NCBI GenBank assembly: GCA_945281075.1
Contig: CALYQE010000042.1
Location: forward strand, 1-14,282
DNA length: 14,282 nt
Source of the DNA: an uncultured Lactobacillus sp.
GTDB lineage: Bacteria > Bacillota > Bacilli > Lactobacillales > Lactobacillaceae
Reading direction: 5' to 3'
In this document: in pieces, positions 7,339-13,928 of the stretch
How positions within the stretch are numbered: position 1 is the first letter of the stretch
How the letters are laid out: every line of letters begins with the position of its first letter
Position numbers and translations under genes: made by a program
Notes under the pieces: model-generated
What the model was told of the DNA's origin: nothing
The model's database searches: none
What the model saw: the letters and a program-made list of their open reading frames with translations, nothing else

Positions 7339-7572
7339 TTAGTCTTCGCTGTATGTTCCAACTTTTTTCAAATTGCCTAAAACGCTCTCGCCATGTGGCG
7401 ATTGACCAATGGCAATTGTCAGGTCCTGACCCGCGAGATTGCCGTGATGCTCACCTTCGGCCCAGTGCGGATTACCAGTAACATCATAGACAGTTCCATT
7501 GATGGCAACATAGGCTGGACGGCCATCTTTGCCATCATACTTTGCTAACGAACTTTTGGTAAAAGTTTCCAT
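7339..7572 (-). CDS. Small soluble cytochrome b5-like heme/steroid-binding domain protein
   Basis: This 77-residue protein consists of a single cytochrome b5-like domain and little else. Domain marks are VYDVTGNPHW at 29-38, the EHHGN segment (41-45), AGQDLT at 47-52, and SPHGESVLGNLKKVGTY at 58-74. His43 (or His42) and His60 are the likely heme ligands, in place of the two histidines of classical cytochrome b5 (HPGG and GH motifs). There is no signal peptide or membrane segment, so it should be cytosolic. GGAG precedes the ATG. The gene follows the acyltransferase/GT8 cluster on the same strand but has its own predicted promoter (7623-7652), and a palindrome (7595-7608) lies in its leader. 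It converges on the flavoprotein operon. A role in electron transfer or in heme or small-molecule binding is possible; neither can be decided from sequence. Confidence 0.85.
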   Translation of the reverse strand: METFTKSSLAKYDGKDGRPAYVAINGTVYDVTGNPHWAEGEHHGNLAGQDLTIAIGQSPHGESVLGNLKKVGTYSED

Positions 7573-7594
7573 AAGATATCTCCTGTTGTTAAAA

Positions 7595-7608
7595 TAATTA
7601 GCTAATTA
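7595..7608. promoter_or_regulatory. Perfect 14-base palindrome in the leader of the cytochrome b5-like gene
   Basis: TAATTAGCTAATTA is self-complementary over all 14 bases. It lies between the predicted -10 and the ribosome binding site of the cytochrome b5-like gene, a typical place for a repressor site. An AT-rich palindrome of this size can also arise by chance. Confidence 0.35.
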
Positions 7609-7622
7609 ATAAATCCGTCTAT

Positions 7623-7652
7623 ATCATAGTCCTAATAAGGCACTGAGTCTAA
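7623..7652 (-). promoter_or_regulatory. Predicted promoter of the cytochrome b5-like gene
   Basis: On the minus strand TTAGAC (7647-7652) and TATGAT (7623-7628) are 18 bases apart, placing the start of transcription about 45 bases upstream of the ATG. It lies just past the end of the acyltransferase gene. Confidence 0.45.
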
Positions 7653-7660
7653 TTTTTGGA

Positions 7661-8536
7661 CTAGTTTTTTCCGAAATTATAACGCCAACCGGCAATATCC
7701 CATGGTGTAAAAGTATAGTCTATTTTGCGGTGATAGGCCCTTTCATAAGCGGCTACTTTTTGCTGGTAATCCTGTGCCAACATTTTTTTTGAATTTTCAT
7801 TTGCACTTAATTTGGTATCCGGATAAATCGTCGGTAAGACGTGAACTACATACTTGGTTTGGTAAAAATTAGGATGATCTTTCTCTAATTTTTCAGTGGT
7901 TTGAATTTCGACAAAAGTAGAGATAACGGGAACATTTTGCTTGGCTGCAAAGTAATATGCCCCGCGTTGAAATTTGCGCGGTTTCCGGTAATTCCACCAC
8001 ATTTCTTGCTCAGGAAAAATCAGCACCCATTTGTTTGCGGCTAGTGCATCACGGAGGTGGCGCGGAAACTGCAAGCCGACATAGCTCGGACTTTTAATCA
8101 GTGGAATTGTACCCACGTAGTTCATCAAATAGCAGAGAAAACCCGGCAATTTTAAGTTAGTGTCTTCAATGGCGATTGCCAACCGGTGATGAGTCTTGTT
8201 AGCCAGATAATTCAACGGCAGCGAGTCGATCTGGTTGAAATGGTTGGCGGTAATAATTGCGCCGCCTTCGGGTAAATTATCCAGGTTTTCCAATCCGGTA
8301 AATTGCGTCGACGCAGCTAGCACTTTTGTCAGCGAGTTAAAGATTAAGCGGCCAATTTTGTTGTTAACTTTACCTTTAAGCGTAGTTTGTTCAGTCCAAA
8401 AACTATCAACAAGGTCCTTACGCTCTTGCAGTGATAAAACTGGATCGCCAACCTCGACTTTTGCCGTCCAGTCTTTGCGCTTGACGGCATCTTCAATATT
8501 TTTAATTACTTGTTCACGATTGCTGCCGATAATCAT
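7661..8536 (-). CDS. PlsC-like lysophospholipid/glycan acyltransferase
   Basis: This 291-residue member of the 1-acylglycerol-3-phosphate acyltransferase (LPLAT) superfamily shows the catalytic NHFNQID, with His99 and Asp104 in the HX4D spacing. TIPLIKS (143-149) is the substrate-side motif, and FPEQEMWW (174-181) is a variant of motif III in which the usual Gly of FPEG is Gln. An extra N-terminal stretch of about 60 mostly polar residues precedes the domain. There is no clear transmembrane helix apart from a hydrophobic patch near 132-146. The start codon overlaps the stop of the upstream GT8 gene as ATGA, which points to translational coupling, and GAGGA lies upstream. In context it probably acylates the product of the two neighbouring glycosyltransferases, or a lipid carrier for it, rather than being the housekeeping PlsC. 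Acceptor unknown. Confidence 0.85.
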   Translation of the reverse strand: MIIGSNREQVIKNIEDAVKRKDWTAKVEVGDPVLSLQERKDLVDSFWTEQTTLKGKVNNKIGRLIFNSLTKVLAASTQFTGLENLDNLPEGGAIITANHFNQIDSLPLNYLANKTHHRLAIAIEDTNLKLPGFLCYLMNYVGTIPLIKSPSYVGLQFPRHLRDALAANKWVLIFPEQEMWWNYRKPRKFQRGAYYFAAKQNVPVISTFVEIQTTEKLEKDHPNFYQTKYVVHVLPTIYPDTKLSANENSKKMLAQDYQQKVAAYERAYHRKIDYTFTPWDIAGWRYNFGKN

Positions 8537-9480
8537 AGACTAACTGATCCTCGTTTTTTAACTTGCGCCCAATTATTTGGCTCTTGCACGATTTCTGCTT
8601 CTTTGGCCAGCATATGATCGAGTTTGCCCCGATCCTCTTGGCGCTGCTTATCAGTGTAGTTGCTTAAGTCTGCCTTTAGTTCATCATAAAATTGCGTTTC
8701 TTTGGCGCTAGCCCAAAAGTATTCTTCATATTGAATATTGGTAAAATGCCAAGGCTTAAAGAATAAATTGTAGTGAATTAAGCTCGGGTTAGCCAGCGGT
8801 GCAGTATTTTCGTTTGGCATCGCATCCCATTTGGGATCAAGGTGCAAAATTCGCTTATCTGCAATTTCGTTTAAATAGTCTTGATCAGGAGCGATGCAGT
8901 CAAAGTGATACTTTTCAAGCAGGCTCATGAAGCGATCAATGAATTTTTCGTCGCGGAAAGCGCGACAGTTTAAAACCAGCATTCCCGAATTAATGTATTT
9001 TTTCGGGTCGAGCGCTAAGACCTCTTTGATATAAGCGATCATTTCAGGCACAAATTGAATTGATGTGTCCATACATGCACCGAAAAGGTTGTTGCCAAGG
9101 TCCGTATCATACAGCTTGGCAATGTCATCGTTAAGAATCGTATCGCTGTCAATGTAAATTGCTTTGTCGTATTGCGGAAAGAGGTCCGGAATGAAGAGGC
9201 GATAAAAAATCGACATAGTAAAGAATTCGGCACGCAGATAATTTTCTTTGCGGTTTTGTATGGGTGCGACCATTTCATCGTTTATTTTGAAAAAATTGAC
9301 GTGAACATTGTCAGCTCCCAAGGCAAGCAGGTCTTGTTGGTGCTGTTTTGATAAGTCCTGACTTAAAAAATAAACGGTGTAATCTTGATTTTGATCAGCA
9401 TGTTTAACCAATGAATTTAGTGAAACTGCTGCGTATTTAGTATAATCATCACTAATCGCATAAAAAACGGGTATAGTCAT
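8533..9480 (-). CDS. GT8 family glycosyltransferase
   Basis: This 315-residue retaining glycosyltransferase of the GT-A fold, family 8, transfers a sugar from a UDP-sugar. The metal-binding DXD motif is DSD at 111-113 (YIDSDT), the acceptor-side NSG is at 164-166 (YINSGMLVLN), DQD is at 199-201, and the C-terminal metal/phosphate motif is HYNLFFKPWH at 236-245. The last ~60 residues are charged and may be a protein- or membrane-contact tail. No signal peptide or membrane helix is seen, so it is cytosolic or peripheral. It begins 20 bases after the other GT8 gene, with GGAG before its ATG, and ends in the ATGA overlap with the following acyltransferase. The acceptor is unknown; LPS-type (WaaJ-like), teichoic acid or glycoprotein roles occur in this family. 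Confidence 0.9.
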   Translation of the reverse strand: MTIPVFYAISDDYTKYAAVSLNSLVKHADQNQDYTVYFLSQDLSKQHQQDLLALGADNVHVNFFKINDEMVAPIQNRKENYLRAEFFTMSIFYRLFIPDLFPQYDKAIYIDSDTILNDDIAKLYDTDLGNNLFGACMDTSIQFVPEMIAYIKEVLALDPKKYINSGMLVLNCRAFRDEKFIDRFMSLLEKYHFDCIAPDQDYLNEIADKRILHLDPKWDAMPNENTAPLANPSLIHYNLFFKPWHFTNIQYEEYFWASAKETQFYDELKADLSNYTDKQRQEDRGKLDHMLAKEAEIVQEPNNWAQVKKRGSVSL

Positions 9481-9500
9481 AAAATGTTTTCTCCAAAAAT

Positions 9501-10346
9501 TTAATCCTTGTCTTGAACGAGATTGTTTTTGAGCTCAAGGTATTGTGTCAAAATGTCATCGTATTCGTGCAGCTTTAAAATGCTATGAACCCGATCCACC
9601 TGCCACGGCTTAACGGTCAGCGTGTGAAAATAGGGCCAAAACCGAAAACTAGTGGTGAAATGCTGAATTACGGTGTCAGGTTGCAACTTGTATTGCTCGT
9701 TATACCGTCTTGGCGCCAGTTTCTTTTTCTTGGCCAAACGGTTGAGCGCAGACTGATCAGGCATGGGAACAGTTCTATTTTGCAAGAGATGGCGGATTTT
9801 GACGAATAGTTTGGTTTTTCTAATTTCTTGCAGGTTAAGCAGCAAGACGCCTGAATTTACGTAGTCAAAAACTTTGTGTTCATGTAAATTATGAAAAAAG
9901 AAGCGGCCCCAATAATCCAAGACACCGATAAATTCGGTATCAACTAAATCTTGCTGATAAAGGCCAGTCAAATCACGGCGAATAATGACATCGGCGTCAA
10001 GATATAAAATTTTGTCTGGCAGTTGTGGAATTTCGTCCGCATACAGCCGCAACATTGCATAAGGCGTAAAATGGGTACTCATATTGGCAATAAGCGGTTC
10101 GCGGACAAACAAACCAGTGCAATCCATTAATTTGAGCGTGCTTTGTGGGTTTTGTTTGACAACCAGCGACTTTAAATAGTCTGCCGCGTGTTTACTAAAG
10201 GGCCGATATTTCTTTTTAAAACTCTGGGTGTACATCGTTAAAATGTAGATATGGAGTTCGTTAGATCCACTGTTTTTGAGCAATGAAAGAATAGCAATCA
10301 AAATGCCATCTTCAGCGTTAGAATCTCCACAGAAAAGAATATTCAT
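9501..10346 (-). CDS. GT8 family glycosyltransferase
   Basis: This is the second GT8 enzyme of the cluster, 281 residues. The DXD motif is DAD at 117-119 (YLDADV), NSG is at 164-166 (YVNSGVLLLN), and PDQSALN at 196-202 matches the DQ motif. The usual HY/HF metal-binding histidine appears as QHFTTSFRFW near 228-237, and KPW at 246-248 closes the domain. It is clearly different from its neighbour (8533-9480), including the DXD residue and the lack of a charged C-terminal tail, so the pair probably adds two different sugars or acts in sequence. The gene lies 15 bases downstream of the first acyltransferase gene, with AAGGAG before the ATG. Cytosolic; acceptor unknown. Confidence 0.9.
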   Translation of the reverse strand: MNILFCGDSNAEDGILIAILSLLKNSGSNELHIYILTMYTQSFKKKYRPFSKHAADYLKSLVVKQNPQSTLKLMDCTGLFVREPLIANMSTHFTPYAMLRLYADEIPQLPDKILYLDADVIIRRDLTGLYQQDLVDTEFIGVLDYWGRFFFHNLHEHKVFDYVNSGVLLLNLQEIRKTKLFVKIRHLLQNRTVPMPDQSALNRLAKKKKLAPRRYNEQYKLQPDTVIQHFTTSFRFWPYFHTLTVKPWQVDRVHSILKLHEYDDILTQYLELKNNLVQDKD

Positions 10347-10361
10347 TTGGAACTCCTTAAC

Positions 10362-11123
10362 TTAAATTTTCTGATAGTCACAATACTGATAATTACTCAG
10401 TGTTGCACGTTCTTGCATCGCAGTCAAAAGCTGATCGTGCAATTTTTGTTGTTGCTGCTTTTGTTTAAGCTGCTGATCCGGATAAAAAGGACCATCAATA
10501 AAAACGGTCGTTTGCGGTCGCTTGCCCCATTTGGGCGGCGAATATGTGGTGGTCATTGCAAAACTAGCCGCTTTCAACGCAACCGGGAAATGCATACTGG
10601 TACTTGAAAACGGCCGAATCTTGGTATAGTAAGGCCAAACATGAGCTTCAGGGAAAATAACCACGGCTTTTTTCTGGTGGATAACTCGCGCCACCGCCGC
10701 GATTAGTTTGCCGGATTCGGCAATATTTTTGCCCGTTGGCAGCCCGAAATACGGTAGAGCCAGTTTGCCCAGAATGGGGATGCCCCAATTAGCTTGAGCA
10801 GCAATTGCATAATAATTTTTGGCTGGTAAGAGACAAAGCGGCAAGACGGCGTCGCCAAAGGCTTGTGTATGATTGCCATAGATAAAGTAGCCTTGATCGG
10901 TCATTGTTTTCAACTTCTCTTTGCCAACAATCCGCACATGTCGAATCAGGCGAATGTAGACCAGACTAATCAAATGTCCAATTGGCCGCACGATAACCGA
11001 CCAAAGTTTACCGGCACATGATGTAGGAAAGATTGCGTAATTTTCAGGTAGCAGGTAGTCCTGATTATGACTATCTACTAAATCATCAGTCAAATGATGG
11101 TAGTAGTACTTGTGTTGACCCAT
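10362..11123 (-). CDS. PlsC-like acyltransferase with an HX5D motif
   Basis: This 253-residue LPLAT-superfamily protein is first in the cluster. Its active-site motif reads GNHTQAFGD (83-91): His85 and Asp91 are separated by five residues, instead of the four in classical HX4D enzymes. Motif III is FPEAHVWPY at 157-165, and GIPILGKLALPYFG (114-127) and PTGKNI (129-134) fit the remaining motifs. A hydrophobic stretch at 46-60 (RPIGHLISLVYIRLI) may anchor it to the membrane. The C-terminus is Gln/Lys-rich (about 217-227). AAGAAGGG precedes the ATG. It is unlike the second acyltransferase at 7661-8536, so the cluster probably carries two acylation steps or two acceptors. No terminator separates it from the GT8 genes. 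Confidence 0.83.
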   Translation of the reverse strand: MGQHKYYYHHLTDDLVDSHNQDYLLPENYAIFPTSCAGKLWSVIVRPIGHLISLVYIRLIRHVRIVGKEKLKTMTDQGYFIYGNHTQAFGDAVLPLCLLPAKNYYAIAAQANWGIPILGKLALPYFGLPTGKNIAESGKLIAAVARVIHQKKAVVIFPEAHVWPYYTKIRPFSSTSMHFPVALKAASFAMTTTYSPPKWGKRPQTTVFIDGPFYPDQQLKQKQQQQKLHDQLLTAMQERATLSNYQYCDYQKI

Positions 11124-11477
11124 GAAACCCTTCTTTCGCTAATAGTATTAAGTAATTTTATCATGAATTAGACAAGAATAAAAAGATCACAATATTTTTA
11201 CTGTTAAATACAAAAAAGCACACAATAAGAGTGTGCTTAGTAGGTGAAATAAGTGCCGAATTTTTGGTTAAACTAAAATAACCCAATCAAACAGCCATTC
11301 GTAACAATCACGACCATAATAATAATTACCTTCGTTGCAGTCAGCTGTTTTTAAGTTGCGCTATGCCAATGATTAGCCGATCGCTTTTGGTTATTATTTA
11401 TGTTACTAAAAAGCTGGTGTCCGAACTTGCCTACCAAAAAAGCCTTACTTTGAGTTCAAACCAAAATAAGGCCTTTT
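11124..11477. other. Intergenic region with two terminators and a possible small transcript
   Basis: No gene of normal size is present. A minus-strand terminator at 11211-11238 and a bidirectional one at 11436-11478 bracket about 200 bases. Inside, on the minus strand, a very short hydrophobic frame (11273-11344, no good start codon) is followed by the 11211-11238 hairpin. Upstream of the acyltransferase ATG (11123) only a weak -35 (TTGTCT on the minus strand) and AT-rich -10-like stretches can be seen. Confidence 0.5.
11211..11238 (-). terminator. Intrinsic terminator on the minus strand
   Basis: The stem AAGCACAC (11216-11223) / GTGTGCTT (11231-11238) has a 7-base loop and is followed on the minus strand by a run of T. 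No annotated gene ends directly before it: the nearest upstream gene on this strand ends at 11478 and has its own terminator. It may therefore end a small unannotated transcript. Confidence 0.75.
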
Positions 11478-11478
11478 T
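11436..11478. terminator. Bidirectional terminator after the soluble DUF4097 gene
   Basis: The 11-base arms GCCTTACTTTG (11442-11452) and CAAAATAAGGC (11462-11472) pair with one G-T pair. They are flanked by six A on the left and six T on the right. The hairpin starts immediately after, and slightly overlaps, the stop codon of the gene at 11478-12191. Confidence 0.85.
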
Positions 11479-12191
11479 TATTTGATTTTGATTGAACCAA
11501 CACTGGTTTCGACGATTAATTCATCACTTCCAGGTGCAGTGCGGCGGAAATGATGGCCTCTTTTTTCGCCGCGGTACTTGACTGTTCCAAGCGAGGTGGA
11601 GAAATCGTAGCTCGTGGTTGGATCTTCGACGATGGTCAGTGAGCCGGTCGAAAGTGACAGGTGGTTTTTCCCATGTAATTGCTCAATCATAGCGGAGCCA
11701 GCAGAAAGAGTTCCTTTGATATTCAATGTGCAATTAGTGACCTGGAGTTTGCCAGCTGAAAGCATCGCTTTCGTGTGCTTTTTAACGATTACATTAGTTA
11801 AATTTGCTTCACCGGCGAGGAGATCTAAGTCTAGCTCCTGCATCGTTAATTGAACTAAGGTAGCACTGCCAGCTGATATATTAATCTTAATGCGGGTAAG
11901 GAGAGCCCCTTTTGGTACGGTAACAATAATTAGCGGACTTTTGACATAAATGTGTTTCTTTAGAGAGCCACTCTTTTTTTCGCGAATGATCAATTTTTGG
12001 TCGACAACATCAACTTTGATATTTTCTTGGCCTTCGTTAAAAATGCTTACACGATAATCGGAACCTGCATGAACATTAATGCCAAAAATGTCAGTAATGG
12101 AATCTATTTCATTGAAATGAGGCAGGTTGATTCGTTGGGAAGGAGAACTAGTTGCTTCAGCGTGCCCATTTTTGTTAAAAAAGTTTTTCAT
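11478..12191 (-). CDS. Soluble DUF4097 beta-strand-repeat protein
   Basis: This 237-residue protein has no signal peptide or membrane helix. From about residue 22 it shows the DUF4097 pattern: short beta strands in register with repeated turns such as SAGSATL (106-112), LLAGEANL (124-131), LSAGKLQV (144-151), LSAGSAMI (162-169) and LSTGSLTI (180-187). This is typical of a right-handed beta-helix or solenoid. The end (TSYDFSTS, YRGEKRGHHFRR) matches the end of the membrane-anchored paralogue at 12359-13279, so the two arose by duplication. GGGAGG precedes the ATG, and it has its own predicted promoter (12228-12256) and terminator (11436-11478). DUF4097 proteins include B. subtilis LiaG and YvlB of envelope-stress regulons; a scaffold or sensor role is inferred. 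The anchor seen in its paralogue is missing. Confidence 0.82.
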   Translation of the reverse strand: MKNFFNKNGHAEATSSPSQRINLPHFNEIDSITDIFGINVHAGSDYRVSIFNEGQENIKVDVVDQKLIIREKKSGSLKKHIYVKSPLIIVTVPKGALLTRIKINISAGSATLVQLTMQELDLDLLAGEANLTNVIVKKHTKAMLSAGKLQVTNCTLNIKGTLSAGSAMIEQLHGKNHLSLSTGSLTIVEDPTTSYDFSTSLGTVKYRGEKRGHHFRRTAPGSDELIVETSVGSIKIK

Positions 12192-12227
12192 ATAAACCTC
12201 CCTTGTTTAGGTATGTTTTTTGACTAA

Positions 12228-12256
12228 ATAATAGCATTGAGTAGGCTGATAAGCAA
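12228..12256 (-). promoter_or_regulatory. Predicted promoter of the soluble DUF4097 gene
   Basis: On the minus strand TTGCTT (12251-12256) and TATTAT (12228-12233) are 17 bases apart. They lie about 40 bases upstream of the ATG and downstream of the terminator at 12305-12334. The second DUF4097 gene is therefore likely to be transcribed separately from the PadR module. Confidence 0.5.
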
Positions 12257-12304
12257 TAAAGTTCAAGCCAAAAAAGAGCTATAAATACTGGGTTTGACTG
12301 CTAA

Positions 12305-12334
12305 AACAAAAAATCCAGCATTACGCTGGATTTT
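12305..12334 (-). terminator. Intrinsic terminator of the PadR–DUF1700–DUF4097 unit
   Basis: The stem AAAATCCAGC (12310-12319) / GCTGGATTTT (12325-12334) has a 5-base loop and is followed on the minus strand by TTGTTTTAG-type sequence. It lies about 25 bases past the stop codon of the membrane-anchored DUF4097 gene. Confidence 0.85.
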
Positions 12335-12358
12335 GATTGCTCTGAAAGACTAAGTTAA

Positions 12359-13279
12359 TTACTGAACGTCAATATCTCCGTCTCGACAAATCACTTTGAG
12401 CAGCGGCTGATGACTGGCGTTTTTCCTAAAGTGACCTGAGTAGTGGTATTGACCGCGGAACTGCAAGTCGCTTTCCTGATCGGTATATAGGTCATAGCTG
12501 ATTTTGGGTGCGGCAATTATTTTAAACTCCCCACTTGCCAAAGAAAAGGTCGAATTGCCCAAGACGTTCGGACTAGTAATCGAAACATCACCATCATTTA
12601 AAGTGGCGGTCATTTTAAACTGACTATTAGTGAGAATTAGGTCGCCATCAGTTGATCTGACAAAACTGTTTTTTAGCGCTGAATCCGTGGCTTGCAGGTC
12701 GCCATCGACAAGAGTGAGCTTGGTGTAGTCGGATTTAACCTGGTTTAAAGTGAGATCGCCTTCTTTTAGTCTAACTTCGACATGAGGAATTGCTACTTTT
12801 GTTAACGTTAAATCGCCATCAGCACTTTCACCAATTAGTTCTTGGACAGCGGACATGCTAGGAACGTAAATTTCAACGGTATATTCATCGCTGTCTCCCA
12901 TATAACTTACAAACGAATTATTCCGGTGGTCGGCAAGCGTCAACTGGCCATTTTTAACTGAAGCGTTGACTTTTCTTTTTTTCGGACCACTGACATTTAC
13001 ATAATAATTTTTCCCGACGGAAATGCGCACATCTGGCCGGATAATATCGAGCTTAATTTTGTTGAACTTTGGCAGTTTGGCACTTGTTACCTCTGATCCC
13101 GAATTATATTCTTCGTCGTCATCATCGCTTTCGGAATCATCGTCATGCCAGCTGTGAGGCTGAACAATGTTTGAGTTAAAGAAGCTAAGGCCAAGGTCAC
13201 CGTCGTTTAACTTGCCAACTACCAATAAAATGATGCCGATAGTTAAGATTACACCGCTGATTTGGAAAAATTTTTTCAT
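12359..13279 (-). CDS. Membrane-anchored DUF4097 protein with acidic linker
   Basis: This is a 306-residue protein. I place the start at 13279 because AAAGGAG lies just before that ATG; an in-frame ATG at 13348 lies inside the upstream gene and is unlikely. Residues 4-24 form one transmembrane helix (FFQISGVILTIGIILLVVG). A very acidic linker follows (DDDSESDDDDEE, 46-57), then the DUF4097 beta-solenoid from about residue 68. Solenoid turns repeat as DGDLTL, EGDLTL, DGDLQA, DGDLIL, DGDVSI and DGDIDV, with Gly-Asp at each turn. The solenoid probably lies outside the membrane and the N-terminus inside. It is the last gene of a PadR–DUF1700–DUF4097 operon (13-base gap), an arrangement linked to envelope-stress sensing. 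Stem-forming Asp repeats and the acidic linker could bind cations; this is speculative. Confidence 0.85.
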   Translation of the reverse strand: MKKFFQISGVILTIGIILLVVGKLNDGDLGLSFFNSNIVQPHSWHDDDSESDDDDEEYNSGSEVTSAKLPKFNKIKLDIIRPDVRISVGKNYYVNVSGPKKRKVNASVKNGQLTLADHRNNSFVSYMGDSDEYTVEIYVPSMSAVQELIGESADGDLTLTKVAIPHVEVRLKEGDLTLNQVKSDYTKLTLVDGDLQATDSALKNSFVRSTDGDLILTNSQFKMTATLNDGDVSITSPNVLGNSTFSLASGEFKIIAAPKISYDLYTDQESDLQFRGQYHYSGHFRKNASHQPLLKVICRDGDIDVQ

Positions 13280-13292
13280 CTCTGCGACTCCT

Positions 13293-13928
13293 TTACTGCT
13301 TATCTTTTGCAGATTGATAGTGGTTGTTTTTGAAAGACTTTTTACCAAGATGGCGCATTAATTTGGCACATTCTGCAATTAAAAAGTTAATTAGGCGTGC
13401 AAAAAGTGGCACCAAGAATAAGACGATCGCTAAGCAAACCAGTACCGCGCCAATATAAAAAATGCCAACCGCCCAGTCGCCAGTAAACAAAAGGCCAAAG
13501 GATTTAAAGACAACTCTGCCCCCGATCAGAATCATGGCTAAAAAGATTCCAAGTGCACCGGCGAAAAGGCTCAAGCAAAGACAAACAGTGGCCAAGACAA
13601 GTCCAAAAGCAACGATTGCTAAAGGAATGCCAATTGGGGCAACACAGATTCCGAGCAGGATGTACCAGATTGCTTTGACATTTGATTGTGAACTTTTACG
13701 CTGATCAGAAGTATCAGTTTGCTGATCAGTTATTGAATAGTCGGCTAAGATTTTAACCGCTAATTGTTTGGGTGTACCTAGTTCTTGCTCAATGGTAGAA
13801 CGCCGAACGAAGTCACCATCGAGCAGGTACTCGCGGTAAAATTCTATAACATCTTGGCGTTCTTTGGCTGGTAAACCAGCTAAGCTTTTCTCTACTTCAA
13901 AAAGATAGTCATCGATTACTTTAGTCAT
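13293..13928 (-). CDS. DUF1700 (HAAS) membrane protein
   Basis: This 211-residue protein has an N-terminal cytosolic HAAS-type domain (residues 1-65) with the conserved pattern YLFEVEKSLAGLPAKERQDV and a LGTPKQLA motif at 50-57. A polar linker follows, then about four to five hydrophobic segments between 85 and 180 (IWYILLGICVAPIGI, LAIVAFGLVLATVCLC, AGALGIFLAMILIGG, AVGIFYIGAVLVCLAIVL). The C-terminus is basic. Its start codon overlaps the 3' end of the PadR gene by 8 bases, so the two are translationally coupled. DUF1700 proteins commonly accompany PadR and DUF4097 proteins and are thought to take part in membrane-stress signalling. No enzymatic motif is seen. Together with the downstream anchored DUF4097 protein it could form a membrane sensing complex controlled by PadR. 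Confidence 0.87.
   Translation of the reverse strand: MTKVIDDYLFEVEKSLAGLPAKERQDVIEFYREYLLDGDFVRRSTIEQELGTPKQLAVKILADYSITDQQTDTSDQRKSSQSNVKAIWYILLGICVAPIGIPLAIVAFGLVLATVCLCLSLFAGALGIFLAMILIGGRVVFKSFGLLFTGDWAVGIFYIGAVLVCLAIVLFLVPLFARLINFLIAECAKLMRHLGKKSFKNNHYQSAKDKQ

Noticed and set aside
10347..10607. Plus-strand open frame opposite the acyltransferase C-terminus
   Set aside because: It is antisense to a conserved coding region, and its hydrophobic/Arg-rich translation has no recognised domain.
13280..13348. ATG at 13348 as the start of the anchored DUF4097 protein
   Set aside because: It would lie inside the DUF1700 gene, and the extra residues precede the AAAGGAG and the natural N-terminal membrane helix starting at 13279.
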